NCBI RefSeq assembly: GCF_003423665.1 | Contig: NZ_BFBY01000005.1 | Coordinates: 49,759 to 113,758, forward strand | DNA: 64,000 nt | Direction: 5' to 3' | Origin: Lactobacillus rodentium | GTDB taxonomy: Bacteria; Bacillota; Bacilli; Lactobacillales; Lactobacillaceae | Part shown: in pieces, positions 1-10,096 of the stretch | Layout of the letters: each line of letters begins with the position of its first letter | Position numbering within the stretch: position 1 is the stretch's first letter | Position numbers and translations under genes: made by a program | Notes under the pieces: model-generated | What the model saw: the letters and a program-made list of their open reading frames with translations, nothing else | Database searches by the model: none | Told to the model about the DNA's origin: nothing

Positions 1-1440
1 TGCTACTGAAGCATCGCTCTTAGCTTGACTTGCAGCGCTTGAAGCTACTGATTCTGCTGAACTTGCGGCACTTGAGTTGCCTTGACTTGCATAGCTTGAT
101 GCGGCACTTTGGGCACTTGAGGCTGTTGATGCAGCATTTGAGGCGTCGGTTGCTGCGGATGAAGCAGTTGAGGCTGCTGAACTTGCTACTGAAGCGGCTG
201 AGCTTGCCTTATTTGCATCGCTCTTAGCTGCTGAATCAGTAGGATTCTTGTCTGCATTACTCTTGGCTTCACTTGCTGAACTTGAGGCATGTGATGCTGA
301 GCTTGATGCATTACTTGCATGGCTACCTGCTTCACTGGCTGCTGAGCTGGCTTGGCTTGCGTAGTCACTTGAAGCTGAACTTGAGCCTGGGTTTACTGCA
401 CTTGAAGCTTCGCTTGCTGCTGATGAAGCTGTTGAAGCAGCTGAGCTGGCTTTTGATGCGGCACTTGAAGCTACTGAATCATCACTCTTAGCTTGACTTG
501 CTGCGCTTGAAGCTACTGATTCTGCGGAACTTGCGGCACTTGAGTTGCCTTCACTTGCATAGCTTGATGCTGCACTTTGGGCACTTGAAGCTGTTGAGGC
601 TGCACTTGAAGCATCACTTGCTGCATCTGAGGCAGTTAATGCGGCTGATGAAGCTTCGCTTGCTGCTGATGAAGCCGTTGAAGCGGCTGAGCTGGCTTTA
701 GAATTGTTTGGATCCTTATCTGCATTACTCTTGGCTTCACTTGCTGCGCTACTTGCGTTGCTTGATGAACTTGAAGCATCACTTGCGTGACTTCCTGCTT
801 CACTGGCTGCACTTGAAGCTTCGCTTGCGTAATCACTATTTGCTGAGCTGGCTGCACTTGAGTTATCTGATGATGAGCCTTCACTTGCTGCTGAACTTGA
901 TGCGCTTGAGTCAGCTGATGATGAACCTTCGCTTGCTGCTGAGCTGGCAGTTGATGCGGCACTGCTTGCTACACTTGCAGCACTTGAGGCTGTTGAAGCG
1001 GCGGAGCTGGCTACTGAGTCATCACTCTTAGCTTGACTTGCAGCACTACTTGCTACTGATTCTGCGGAACTTGCAGCACTTGAGTTGCCTTCACTTGCAT
1101 AGCTTGATGCGGCACTTTGAGCGCTTGAGGCTGTTGAAGCGGCGCTTGATGCATCCTTTGCAGCGCTTGAGGCCGTTGATGAAGCGCTTGAAGCTGTTGA
1201 TGCTGCTGAGCTGGCAGTTGATGCGGCACTTGAGGCTGTTGAGTTGTTTGGATCTTTATCAGCGTTGCTCTTTGCTTCGCTTGCAGAACTTGATGCGGCA
1301 CTTGATGAGTTTGAAGCATCACTTGCGTGACTCTTAGCATCACTGGCTGCGCTTGAAGCTTCACTTGCGTAATCACTTGATGCTGAGCTATTAGCGATTG
1401 AAGTTGCTTCACTGGCTGCGCTTGAAGCTGTTGATGAAGC
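1..1440 (-). repeat. Second family of Ala/Ser stalk repeats
   Basis: Units here carry the markers SDYASEASSAASEAGSHAS, EAKSNADKDPNNS and SSYASEGNSSAASSAESVAS. The EAKSNADK marker recurs near 1259, 719 and 251, which is 180 and 156 codons apart. The units are therefore related but have unequal internal lengths, and the series continues past the window edge. Confidence 0.8.
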
Positions 1441-4400
1441 AGAACTTGCTTCTGATGCGGCACTTGATGATTCACTTGCGGCACTCTTAGCGATATCTGC
1501 ATCTTCACTAGCCTTCTTAGCTGCATCTGATGCCTTTGATTGTGCTTCGCTGGCGGCTGAGCTGTTACCTGCTGAGGCTGCACTGCTTGCAATTGAATCT
1601 TGTTCACTTGCAATGCTCTTTTGTACATCGGCATCACTTGCGGCTGATGAAGCAGTTGAGGCTGCGCTTGAAGCTTTTTCTGCGGCTGAACTTGCTACAC
1701 TTGCTGCTGAGCTTGCCTTGTCGGCATCACTCTTAGCTGCTGAGTTCTTTTCTGCTGCACTTGAGGCTGCTGATGCGGCACTTGAGGCATTAGAAGCATT
1801 GGATGCAGCTGAACTTGCATTGCTCTTTGCTACATCTGCTGCACTATTTGCCTCTGATGCTGAGCTTGATGCAGCTGGTTCATATGGTGTTACATCAATT
1901 GGCTTCTTGTTTGCTTCACTTTCTGCGGCACTTGCTGCGTCTGAGGCTGTTGATGCGGCACTTGAAGCAGTTGATTGTGCTGATGAAGCTTCGCTTGCTG
2001 CACTCTTAGCAATATCTGCATCTTCACTAGCCTTCTTAGCTGCGTCTGAGGCCTTTGATTGTGCTTCGCTGGCTGCTGAACTGTTACCTGCTGATGCGGC
2101 TGAGCTTGCAATTGAATCTTGTTCACTTGCAATGCTCTTTTGTACATCGGCATCACTTGCGGCTGAGCTGGCTGTTGAGGCTGCACTTGAGGCTTTTTCT
2201 GCAGCTGAACTTGCAACACTTGCTGCTGAGCTGGCTTTATCTGCATCACTCTTAGCTGCTGAGTTCTTTTCTGCGGCACTTGAGGCCTTAGCTGCGTTGC
2301 TTTGAGCATCGCTGTTTGCGGAACTTGCCTTATCTGCACTACTTGATGCTTGACTTGCTGCTGAGCTTGCTACATCTGCTGAGCTTGATGCGACTGGTTC
2401 ATATGGTGTTACATCAATTGGCTTCTTGTTTGCTTCACTTTCTGCGGCACTAGCTGCGTCTGAGGCAGTTGAAGCTGCAGAACTTGCTGCTGATGCGGCA
2501 CTTGATGATTCACTTGCGGCACTCTTAGCAATTTCTGCATCTGAGCTTGCCTTGTCTGCTGCTTCTGATGCCTTTGATTGTGCTTCGCTGGCTGCGGTGC
2601 TATCACCTGCTGAGGCTGCTGAGCTTGCTATTGAATCTTGTTCACTTGCGATGCTCTTTTGTTTATCTGCATCACTTGCGGCACTGCTTGCTGTTGAGGC
2701 TGCGCTTGAAGCTTTTTCTGCGGCTGAACTTGCTACACTTGCTGCTGAGCTTGCCTTGTCGGCATCACTCTTAGCTGCTGAGTTCTTTTCTGCTGCACTT
2801 GAAGCTGCTGATGCGGCACTTGATGCTGTTGAAGCATTTGATGCGGCGGAACTTGCGTTACTCTTTGCTACATCTGCGGCACTGTTTGCTTCTGATGCTG
2901 AGCTTGAAGTTGCTGGGTAGTAAGGGTTAACGATAATCTTACCATCTAAACCAGTCTTAGCATCTTCAATTGCCTTAGTTGCCTTATCTACTTCATCTTG
3001 AGTTGCATCTGGGTTATCTAACACACTCTTACCTGCTGCTACAGCATCATCGTAAGCCTTCTTAGCTTCGTCAGTACCATTAATGTATGCTGGAGTCTTT
3101 TCTACTGTTGGTGCGTCGTCAACTGCCTTTTGTAAGTCAGTTTTGTCTGCACCTTCTACTGTTACTGGAACAGTTACTTTGTCAGTAGTTCCATCTGGGT
3201 AAGTTACTGTTATTTCTCCAGTGGTTTCGCCAACCTTACTTGTGTCTGGAGTCTTAGTCCATTCATAAGTTGTGCCTTCTGGCATATCCTTAGCGTTAGT
3301 AATAGTAGTTTCTGCGTCTGGTACTTGGCCACCTACTGGAACCTTTACATCGGTTGATGCTTCTGGAGTGTAAGTATCTGAATCTGGCTTACCATCTAAT
3401 GCACCCTTAGCCTTGTTGATTGCGTTAGTAGCGTCATCTACTTGAGCTTGGGTTGCATCTGGGTTATCTAAGACTTTCTTACCTGCTGCTACTGCATCAT
3501 CGTATGCCTTCTTAGCATCGTCTGTACCATTTCTGTAAGCTGGAGTCTTTTCTACTGTTGGTGCTTCATCTACAGCTTGTTGCAAAGCAGTCTTATCTAC
3601 TTCTTCTGCACCTTTTACAGTTACAGGTACTGTTACTGTATCAGTAGTTCCATCTGGATAAGTTACAGTAACCACACCAGTAGTTTCGCCAACTTTGCTT
3701 ACATCTGGTTCAGTTGTCCATGCATAAGTAGTACCTTCTGGCATTTGATCAGCATTAGCAATTGCCTTAGCTGCTTCTGGTACCTTACCTACAATAGTAG
3801 TTAAATCAGTAGCAGCTTCTGGAGTGTATTGATCTGCATCAGTAATTCCAGAAGTAGTGATAGTAGTAGAAACTTTATCAGTTGAACCATCTGGGTAAGT
3901 TACGACAATCACACCTGGAATAGTTTGATCTGCAGTAACTGGGACTTGTTGTCCATCTTGCCATGCGTAAGTAGTACCTTCTGGTAACTTGTCCTTGTTC
4001 AAAATTTGTTCTGCTGCATCAGGTAATGATTCTGCAGTTGCTTGAACAGGATTCTTAACTTGAGGAGTGTAAATAGCACTGTCATCGTAATGAGCTGTAC
4101 CAGTTACTTCAATTGGTTCAGCACCCGGAACAGTAACGATAACCTTAGCTGGTACATTGTCACCTGCTGTAGGAGTATTATCATCTGCCCAAGTTACCTT
4201 AGTACCTGCTGGTAAGTTAGCTGGATCCTTGATCATGTCATATGGAGAAGTTGGGTTCTTCACATCATCATTAGTTGCAACAGATACACTCTTAACAGTG
4301 GTTTGAGTAGTTGAACCATCTGGGTAAGTTACTGTTACAGGAACAGTTGTTACACCAGTAGTGTTAGTTGCTGGAATAGTAACAACACCAGTTGATGAAT

Positions 4401-7400
4401 CAATAGTTGCACCTGCTGGAGCATTACCATCAATAGCAAACTTGGTACCTTCTGGTACAGCAACAGTCTTACCATCGTTATCAGTAATTACTGGAGTAAT
4501 AGTTGCTGCCTTGTTAGCTTCAACTGCAGTAGTTGGGTAAGTTACATCAACATCATCAGCAGTTTGTGCTGGATCATTAACTTTGTATTGAACTGGAATA
4601 TCTAAGTAAGCTGGAGTAGTACCATCTGCTTGCATTACTGATGGATAAGTTACACGAACAACACCATTGTTTTGTGTCTTAGTAGTTGGAGTTTCTGCCC
4701 AACTTAAAGTGTAATCAATACCTGCGTTATCTAAAGCAGTAGTGTCTACTAAACGCTTGAATTGAGTTTGAGTTAAACCGTTATCGATGCTCTTCTTTGA
4801 GAAGCCAAGATCAGTATTCTTAGCAGTAGCACCGGTTAAATCTAAGTTTAAGTCAACAGTTTGAGTACCGCCCTTAACATAACCATTCTTAACTACAACT
4901 GAATCTGGAGCAAAGCTAATAGATACTGGAGCTGTAATAGTTTCATTGTTACTTGGAGTATCTACCACAGTTGATGGAGTCTTAGCCCATGAAACTTTAC
5001 CGTAGTTAGTAATATCTACTGGAGTAACTTCTGGATTATCCTTAGTTGGGATAGCGTAGTAAGTTAACTTGTAGTTATCAGCAATATTTTCTACTTGTGC
5101 TGACTTATCAGTAGTTTCTGGTAAGTTACCTGCAGCATATTGAATTGCAACAGCACCAGTGGTGTTACCATTTTCATCCTTTTGCCATACAGGTGTAGTA
5201 TCGTTACCTAAAACATAAACAGGAGCAATAACTTGATCGATTGAGTCATCCTTGTAAGTTACAGTTACAGGAATGTTTACAACAGTACCAACTTGACCTT
5301 GGTTAGCAGCAAAAGTAATCTTACCAGTTGCTGAGTCAATAGTTGCACCTTGAGGAATTGTTACATTACCTGTTTGTACCCAACCTAATTGGTATGGGTG
5401 ACCTGACATAGTGTTATCAAGTAAATCAGGATTTGGATTTGCTGGAGTAAGAGTTCCATCTTCACCTACTTGGTAGAAAGTTGGTGAATCAATGTTAATA
5501 GTTTCGCCAACTTTAGCAGTTGAATCCTTGTAACGTGCATCGTATTTGTAAGATTCAAGATCCATTGAAGTCAATACTAAACGTTGTTGAGTACCCTTAA
5601 CGAAGTTAACGCTTGAAAGGAAATCATTTAACTTGTTGTTATCAACTGGTGCCATACCAGCAGCGTTAATCTTACCGCTAGATTCTTCACTAAAGTTTTC
5701 CACTTGCCAAGTCTTGTTTGGATCAGCATTGTTATTCCCCTTATCCCATTGCTTGACATCAACGCCACCAAATTTACCAGCATCCATGTGAAGACCTGAA
5801 GCAGCATCAATCAAGTTACCAACTGAGTAACCATTAGGGTTGGTTCTTTGAAGGTTTAAGTATTTAACTTGGCCAATAGTTCCAACCTTTGAGGTCTTCA
5901 TGATATTAATTAATGGACTATAAGCATCTTTCTTACCAGTAGCAATACCTATACCACCTATACCAAGAGTCATACCTTCATTGTCAGAAGCATCTTGAAT
6001 ATCAATGGTTGATCCATCTGCAAACTCTAAGTCGTAAGCTTGACCACCAAATACTGTACTTCCTCCAAGTTGAATCATAGCAGTAGAAGTTTTTACATTT
6101 CCACGCTTCATCTTCAAAGTAGCACCATCTGCAACTGTTAATCTAGCATTACCAGTTTGTGAGAAACTAATTGCACCTAAAGCAATAGGAGCATAAATCC
6201 AACCATCTGAACCCATGTTACCAGACATTCTTTGACTAAAGCCATTATTGTCTTGCATGGTATCAATATTAAGAGTTGAGCCTTTCTTTAAGTCTAAGTT
6301 GGACAAAAGAACAGCAGATGAGTGACCTTTACCTAAGGTCATGTTAACAGTAGCACCTTCATTTAAAGTCAAGGTACCATTAGCATTACGTGAAGCAATA
6401 CCACGTAAACTTGTAGTGCTGCCCTTACCATCAATACCATTAGTATTAATAGTTAACTTGGCATTCTTACCAACAGCCATACTACCAGCTGGATCACTAC
6501 TATCACTAGTATCAGGACTAAGCTTAATTACATTGTGTTCTTCATCTTGAACACCAGAAGTGAGACCACCAATACCAAATGATCCAGTCATTGATGCTGT
6601 AATACTTACATCAGCATTGTCATCAATAAGGACATTACGTGCAAAAATTATATTTCTATCAGCACCTTGTTCAATTGAACCGGTAGCATTATTAGCTAAA
6701 GGTGAAACGTTAATAACATCTTTACCCTTGAAGATAACGTCGACACCATCTTCATCATTAGTTAATGGCGTGTTTAAATCAGCTTGGAAATTATTGAATG
6801 TAAGAGTAACCTTTTTGAGATTAGCACTGTTCATGTTACCAAAATAAATTGGTGTGTAACGTGTACTAGTTGAGTTATTCTTAACCTTTACATCATTGAA
6901 AGTTAACTTCCAACCATTAGTATTATCTTGGTTTTGGTTCCACAATGAAATGAACCATTTACCCATATTAACTGTGTGGTCATTACCATTAACAGTTAAA
7001 TCACGAGCAATGCTAGTAAATGGACTGTTTGAAGTCTTATTAGCAGCTAATTCGTAAGGTTGTAACCAGTTATCACCAGTTAAACCAGTACCACCTGATA
7101 CTAATCCACCATCAACTTGACTTTGTTCTTCAGTCATGTTGGTTAAATCAATATCCTGGTTAAGATTAATTGTAGTAATATCTTTGTTTGCAATAGCCTT
7201 TGATAAGTCAGCAAAGTTTTCTACATTAGCAGTATGTTCATCAGTAACTGCAGTTTTAGCAAGCTTATTTGCCTTAATTAAAGAATCTAATGAACCATTA
7301 CCTTTTGCTAAATCCTTAGTATTAAGCTTTAAAGCAGTTGTTTCTGTGGATTTTGCATCTTTATTATCAGTCTTTTCATCTGCTTTTGTAGCAACAGATT

Positions 7401-7779
7401 TAACTTCTTCTGACTTAGGTGCATCAGACTTAACTGCATCTGATTTTAGAGCTTCAGATTCTGGAGTTGCATTTTCTGAAGTAGGTTGAGCCTTTTCAGT
7501 AGCAACTGACTTAGTAGTATCTTCAGCAGTTTGTTTTACTGGAGCTTGACTGTCAGCTTCTGGCTTTGCAGAAGTTTTACTGGTATCAGCTTTAACAGTA
7601 ATATTTTGACCAGTTAATTCAGAAGCGTGAACTACGTGATTAGTTGGTCCTTCATTCATAAAGAACAATACTCCGATAAGAACAGAAGCAGCACCTACGC
7701 TAAACTTTCTGATTGAGAAACGTTCTTGTTTACGTTCCATCTTACGAAGACGTTCTTGATAATTATTTTTTGATAACAT
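1..7779 (-). CDS. Giant YSIRK-type cell-surface adhesin with Ala/Ser-repeat stalk (partial, C-terminus off the left edge)
   Basis: An uninterrupted minus-strand frame runs from an ATG at 7779 to base 1 (2593 codons, no stop). AGGAGGAG lies just upstream of the ATG. Residues 1-52 form a signal peptide with FSIRKFSVGAASVLIG, the YSIRK/GxxS type, with likely cleavage after VHA at 52. Residues 55-190 are a Lys/Ser/Glu-rich linker. Residues about 190-720 are rich in short Asn/Thr/Val strands of the kind seen in beta-helix adhesin heads. Residues about 740-1620 hold Rib-like modules (recurring TVTYPDGTTD) and two FIVAR-like helical modules (AVDEAPTVEKTPAY and AVDDAPTVEKTPAY) near 1395-1460 and 1545-1612. 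From about 1620 onward the chain is almost only Ala and Ser with scattered Lys/Asp/Glu. Family knowledge predicts sortase anchoring through a C-terminal LPxTG that is not in the window. The binding target is unknown. Confidence 0.93.
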   Translation of the reverse strand, partial: MLSKNNYQERLRKMERKQERFSIRKFSVGAASVLIGVLFFMNEGPTNHVVHASELTGQNITVKADTSKTSAKPEADSQAPVKQTAEDTTKSVATEKAQPTSENATPESEALKSDAVKSDAPKSEEVKSVATKADEKTDNKDAKSTETTALKLNTKDLAKGNGSLDSLIKANKLAKTAVTDEHTANVENFADLSKAIANKDITTINLNQDIDLTNMTEEQSQVDGGLVSGGTGLTGDNWLQPYELAANKTSNSPFTSIARDLTVNGNDHTVNMGKWFISLWNQNQDNTNGWKLTFNDVKVKNNSTSTRYTPIYFGNMNSANLKKVTLTFNNFQADLNTPLTNDEDGVDVIFKGKDVINVSPLANNATGSIEQGADRNIIFARNVLIDDNADVSITASMTGSFGIGGLTSGVQDEEHNVIKLSPDTSDSSDPAGSMAVGKNAKLTINTNGIDGKGSTTSLRGIASRNANGTLTLNEGATVNMTLGKGHSSAVLLSNLDLKKGSTLNIDTMQDNNGFSQRMSGNMGSDGWIYAPIALGAISFSQTGNARLTVADGATLKMKRGNVKTSTAMIQLGGSTVFGGQAYDLEFADGSTIDIQDASDNEGMTLGIGGIGIATGKKDAYSPLINIMKTSKVGTIGQVKYLNLQRTNPNGYSVGNLIDAASGLHMDAGKFGGVDVKQWDKGNNNADPNKTWQVENFSEESSGKINAAGMAPVDNNKLNDFLSSVNFVKGTQQRLVLTSMDLESYKYDARYKDSTAKVGETINIDSPTFYQVGEDGTLTPANPNPDLLDNTMSGHPYQLGWVQTGNVTIPQGATIDSATGKITFAANQGQVGTVVNIPVTVTYKDDSIDQVIAPVYVLGNDTTPVWQKDENGNTTGAVAIQYAAGNLPETTDKSAQVENIADNYKLTYYAIPTKDNPEVTPVDITNYGKVSWAKTPSTVVDTPSNNETITAPVSISFAPDSVVVKNGYVKGGTQTVDLNLDLTGATAKNTDLGFSKKSIDNGLTQTQFKRLVDTTALDNAGIDYTLSWAETPTTKTQNNGVVRVTYPSVMQADGTTPAYLDIPVQYKVNDPAQTADDVDVTYPTTAVEANKAATITPVITDNDGKTVAVPEGTKFAIDGNAPAGATIDSSTGVVTIPATNTTGVTTVPVTVTYPDGSTTQTTVKSVSVATNDDVKNPTSPYDMIKDPANLPAGTKVTWADDNTPTAGDNVPAKVIVTVPGAEPIEVTGTAHYDDSAIYTPQVKNPVQATAESLPDAAEQILNKDKLPEGTTYAWQDGQQVPVTADQTIPGVIVVTYPDGSTDKVSTTITTSGITDADQYTPEAATDLTTIVGKVPEAAKAIANADQMPEGTTYAWTTEPDVSKVGETTGVVTVTYPDGTTDTVTVPVTVKGAEEVDKTALQQAVDEAPTVEKTPAYRNGTDDAKKAYDDAVAAGKKVLDNPDATQAQVDDATNAINKAKGALDGKPDSDTYTPEASTDVKVPVGGQVPDAETTITNAKDMPEGTTYEWTKTPDTSKVGETTGEITVTYPDGTTDKVTVPVTVEGADKTDLQKAVDDAPTVEKTPAYINGTDEAKKAYDDAVAAGKSVLDNPDATQDEVDKATKAIEDAKTGLDGKIIVNPYYPATSSSASEANSAADVAKSNASSAASNASTASSAASAASSAAEKNSAAKSDADKASSAASVASSAAEKASSAASTASSAASDADKQKSIASEQDSIASSAASAGDSTAASEAQSKASEAADKASSDAEIAKSAASESSSAASAASSAASTASDAASAAESEANKKPIDVTPYEPVASSSADVASSAASQASSSADKASSANSDAQSNAAKASSAAEKNSAAKSDADKASSAASVASSAAEKASSAASTASSAASDADVQKSIASEQDSIASSAASAGNSSAASEAQSKASDAAKKASEDADIAKSAASEASSAQSTASSAASTASDAASAAESEANKKPIDVTPYEPAASSSASEANSAADVAKSNASSAASNASNASSAASAASSAAEKNSAAKSDADKASSAASVASSAAEKASSAASTASSAASDADVQKSIASEQDSIASSAASAGNSSAASEAQSKASDAAKKASEDADIAKSAASESSSAASEASSASSTASSAASEATSIANSSASSDYASEASSAASDAKSHASDASNSSSAASSSASEAKSNADKDPNNSTASSAASTASSAASTASSASSTASSAAKDASSAASTASSAQSAASSYASEGNSSAASSAESVASSAASQAKSDDSVASSAASTASSAASVASSAASTASSAASEGSSSADSSASSSAASEGSSSDNSSAASSANSDYASEASSAASEAGSHASDASSSSSNASSAASEAKSNADKDPNNSKASSAASTASSAASEASSAALTASDAASDASSAASTASSAQSAASSYASEGNSSAASSAESVASSAASQAKSDDSVASSAASKASSAASTASSAASEASSAVNPGSSSASSDYASQASSAASEAGSHASNASSSASHASSSASEAKSNADKNPTDSAAKSDANKASSAASVASSAASTASSAATDASNAASTASSAQSAASSYASQGNSSAASSAESVASSAASQAKSDASVA
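1440..2919 (-). repeat. Long in-frame repeats (about 173 codons) in the adhesin stalk
   Basis: The marker KKPIDVTPYEP recurs with its codons 519 bp apart (base 1881 versus base 2400 for the same position), giving a 173-codon period. Roughly three units are visible: 2401-2919, 1882-2400 and a partial one from 1881 down to about 1440. They share the blocks AAEKNSAAKSDADKASSAAS and KSIASEQDSIASSAASAG with few changes. Recombination between units would change stalk length. Confidence 0.85.
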
Positions 7780-8083
7780 CTAATCGATCTCCTCCTGGGA
7801 AAAACAACAATCGTTGTTTCATTATTTTTCTTTATAAATATTATAGTATTATAAAGCATTTATTATATTACCATCATTGATTTTAAAATACCAGCTGTTA
7901 TTGTTACAAATTAATATTTATTCATAATTCCTCTTCAACTCTTTATACTAAGGCCCGAACTAAAAGAATTACTATTATAAAATAGTAATAATTAATTAAT
8001 AATTTTATATATCCGTTATTTAATCTTTTTTCTTTGATTATCATTTGCTAAATGTTATTTATTAAATAACTTTTAACAAATAA
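7780..8083. other. AT-rich adhesin promoter and leader region, no gene seen
   Basis: This stretch lies upstream of the adhesin. On the minus strand two TATAAT-like hexamers lie near 7840-7856, but no convincing -35 can be assigned. A 7-bp inverted repeat (AAACAAC, AATC loop, GTTGTTT) at 7802-7819 lies in the likely mRNA leader. A 9-bp perfect hairpin (ATTACTATT, ATAA, AATAGTAAT) lies at 7968-7989. No coding potential was seen. Confidence 0.4.
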
Positions 8084-8113
8084 AAAACCGCTACTTTTTT
8101 AAGTAGCGGTTTT
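8084..8113 (-). terminator. Rho-independent terminator of the 53-aa gene
   Basis: The stem AAAACCGCTACTT / AAGTAGCGGTTTT with a 4-base loop lies 2 bases past the stop codon and is followed by T residues on the minus strand. Confidence 0.9.
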
Positions 8114-8115
8114 AC

Positions 8116-8277
8116 TTAACGATAAAAATCTCCATCTTCTAATCGAGAATCTCGATCCTTTTGGATGGTATCAATTAATTCATCATTTGCTTTATCATCT
8201 TCAGTTGTTTCTAGAAACTCTTCTGTTTTTTCTAGTAAACTCTTTTTCTTCTTTTCATGTTTTGGTTTATATGCCAT
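8116..8277 (-). CDS. Small highly charged protein, 53 aa
   Basis: An ATG at 8277 follows AAGGGATGATC, an acceptable ribosome binding site, and the frame ends with TAA at 8116-8118. The product begins MAYKPKHEKKKKSLLEK and is very rich in Lys, Glu and Asp, with no membrane segment. A strong terminator follows immediately (8084-8113) and mleS lies upstream with its own terminator, so this is an independent unit. I do not recognise the family. Its charge pattern suggests a soluble, possibly nucleic-acid- or protein-associated protein, but no function can be assigned. Confidence 0.75.
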   Translation of the reverse strand: MAYKPKHEKKKKSLLEKTEEFLETTEDDKANDELIDTIQKDRDSRLEDGDFYR

Positions 8278-8317
8278 TTTGATCATCCCTTTTCACCCTT
8301 ATTTTATCCTCTTTAAC

Positions 8318-8350
8318 AAAAAAGCTCCAAGAATATATCTTGGAACTTTT
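8318..8350 (-). terminator. Terminator of mleS
   Basis: The stem CCAAGA / TCTTGG is extended by AAAAG / CTTTT and lies 26 bases after the mleS stop, with a T-run on the minus strand. Confidence 0.85.
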
Positions 8351-8375
8351 CTACTATATTATAGTTACTTTTAAA

Positions 8376-10013
8376 TTAGTCTTCGTTAGTGTATTCTGCA
8401 GTCCATTGCATTTCTTCAGTAACCTTAGCAGGATCAGTAATACCTTCACCAGCTAAACCTTGGTCAATTGCGGATTGAACGACTGCACGAGCTTCAGTCT
8501 TAGTAAATGATTGAAGCATTGAGATTGGTGGCAATACTGCTGCACCTGGCTTAGAAGTATCAACGATACCACCAAGTGAGTGAGCTGCAGCTGATAAAAT
8601 TTCATCATTAACAAGTCTAGTCTTACTTGCCAATACACCCAAACCTAAACCTGGATAAATCAAAGCGTTGTTTGCTTGACCAATGTGGTAAGTTACACCG
8701 TTGTATTCTACTGGAGCTGATGGAATACCAGTAGCCACTAATGCACGTCCTTCAGTCCATTTAATTATGTCTTCTGGATGAGCTTCGATCAACTTAGTTG
8801 GGTTAGAAATTGGGAAAATAATTGGACGTTCAGTACCAGCCGCCATAGCTTTTACAACACCTTCAGTGAAAGCACCTGGGTTAGTAGAAGTACCAATCAT
8901 AACGCTAGGATGAACTGCCTTAACTACGGCTTCTAAGTTAGTTAATTCATCAGCATTAGCAAATTCACTTCTCTTACGTACAAATGGCTTTTGTTCTGGA
9001 GTTAAGCCTGGAGTATCTTCGAATAAAAGACCTTGCTTATCTACTAAGTAGAAGTGCTTCTTAGCTTCTTCTTCACTTAAACCTTCCATACGCATTTCAC
9101 GGTACATCATGTTGGCAATACCCATACCGGCAGTACCAGCACCGTAAGTTAAGAATACTTGATCAGTGAATTTTTGCTTAGAAATGTTTAAGGCACCTAA
9201 TACACCAGCTAAACATACAATACCAGTACCTTGAACATCATCGTTAAAGACAGGAATCTTATCTTGGTATTGCTTTAAGATCTTAGTAGCATTATCACGA
9301 CCAAAGTCTTCAAAGTGTAAGTAAACATCTGGGAATACTTCACGTGCTGCTGCAACAAATGAATCTACGAAGTGGTAGTACTTGTCACCGTAAACACGTT
9401 TCTTTCTCAAACCTAAGTATAATGGATCGTTCAATAAAGTTTCGTTATTAGTACCAACATCTAAAGAAACTGGTAATACTTCGCTAGGATCAATTCCAGC
9501 TGCAGCAGTATAAACCATTAACTTACCAATAGCAATGTTGACACCGTTAGTACCCCAGTCACCGATACCTAAGATACCTTCTGCATCAGTCGCAACAATT
9601 AATTTAACGTTACGACCAGCAGCTGCATTCTTCAAGCTTTCCTTAATATCATCTTCGTTATCAATTGATAAAAAGGCTGCTTCTTGAGGTCTTTGGAAAA
9701 TTTCACTGTATTTTTCAATTGCAGGTGCAATGATTGGATCGTAAATAATTGGCATTAATTCTTCAATGTGGTGTTGCATCACATAGTAGAACAAAGTACG
9801 GTTAGTATCAAAAACTTCCATTAAATATTGACGTTGTTGCAAGCCTTCTGGACGATTCTTGTATTCGTCATATACACGCTTAGCTTGTTGTTCAATAGTT
9901 TCAACTTCAACTGGTAAAGTACCAACTAAGCCAAGTCTCTTTCTTTCTTCATTAGTAAATGCAGTACCCTTATTTTTAAAAGGATTGTTTAAAATTGACC
10001 ATGCATTACTCAT
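8376..10013 (-). CDS. mleS: Malolactic enzyme
   Basis: The 545-aa protein converts L-malate to L-lactate and CO2 using bound NAD+ and Mn2+, in the cytoplasm. It matches the malolactic enzyme pattern closely: N-terminal SILNNPFKNKGTAFTNEER, the VTDAEGILGIGDWG-type block (here VATDAEGILGIGDWG), HFEDFGRDNA, FNDDVQGTGIV, and a Rossmann segment TYGAGTAGMGIANM. The length equals the usual malolactic enzyme length. Malic enzyme is the close relative, but the neighbouring LysR regulator and AEC permease favour the malolactic role. It is divergent from mleR across a 127-bp promoter gap and ends in its own terminator. Confidence 0.92.
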   Translation of the reverse strand: MSNAWSILNNPFKNKGTAFTNEERKRLGLVGTLPVEVETIEQQAKRVYDEYKNRPEGLQQRQYLMEVFDTNRTLFYYVMQHHIEELMPIIYDPIIAPAIEKYSEIFQRPQEAAFLSIDNEDDIKESLKNAAAGRNVKLIVATDAEGILGIGDWGTNGVNIAIGKLMVYTAAAGIDPSEVLPVSLDVGTNNETLLNDPLYLGLRKKRVYGDKYYHFVDSFVAAAREVFPDVYLHFEDFGRDNATKILKQYQDKIPVFNDDVQGTGIVCLAGVLGALNISKQKFTDQVFLTYGAGTAGMGIANMMYREMRMEGLSEEEAKKHFYLVDKQGLLFEDTPGLTPEQKPFVRKRSEFANADELTNLEAVVKAVHPSVMIGTSTNPGAFTEGVVKAMAAGTERPIIFPISNPTKLIEAHPEDIIKWTEGRALVATGIPSAPVEYNGVTYHIGQANNALIYPGLGLGVLASKTRLVNDEILSAAAHSLGGIVDTSKPGAAVLPPISMLQSFTKTEARAVVQSAIDQGLAGEGITDPAKVTEEMQWTAEYTNED

Positions 10014-10066
10014 TATATTGCCTCCCTAGCCTTGGTAATTCTAACTTTTTTCTTGTATCATAAGTT

Positions 10067-10096
10067 AGTATAGCCCGATGAAAAAATTATAGTCAA
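10067..10096 (-). promoter_or_regulatory. Promoter of mleS
   Basis: On the minus strand, -35 TTGACT (10096-10091), an 18-bp spacer and -10 TATACT (10072-10067) lie about 50 bases before the mleS start. Confidence 0.6.

Noticed and set aside
1613-2305. Long plus-strand Ala/Glu/Leu-rich reading frame of 230 codons, and many similar ones in 1-2920
   Set aside because: They are antisense to the Ala/Ser repeats. GCT/AGC-type codons read backwards give Ser, Ala, Leu and Glu codons without stops. There are no ribosome binding sites.
7802-7819. Short palindrome in the adhesin leader as an operator
   Set aside because: Only 7-bp arms in AT-rich DNA and no second copy. Kept only as a remark in the region entry.
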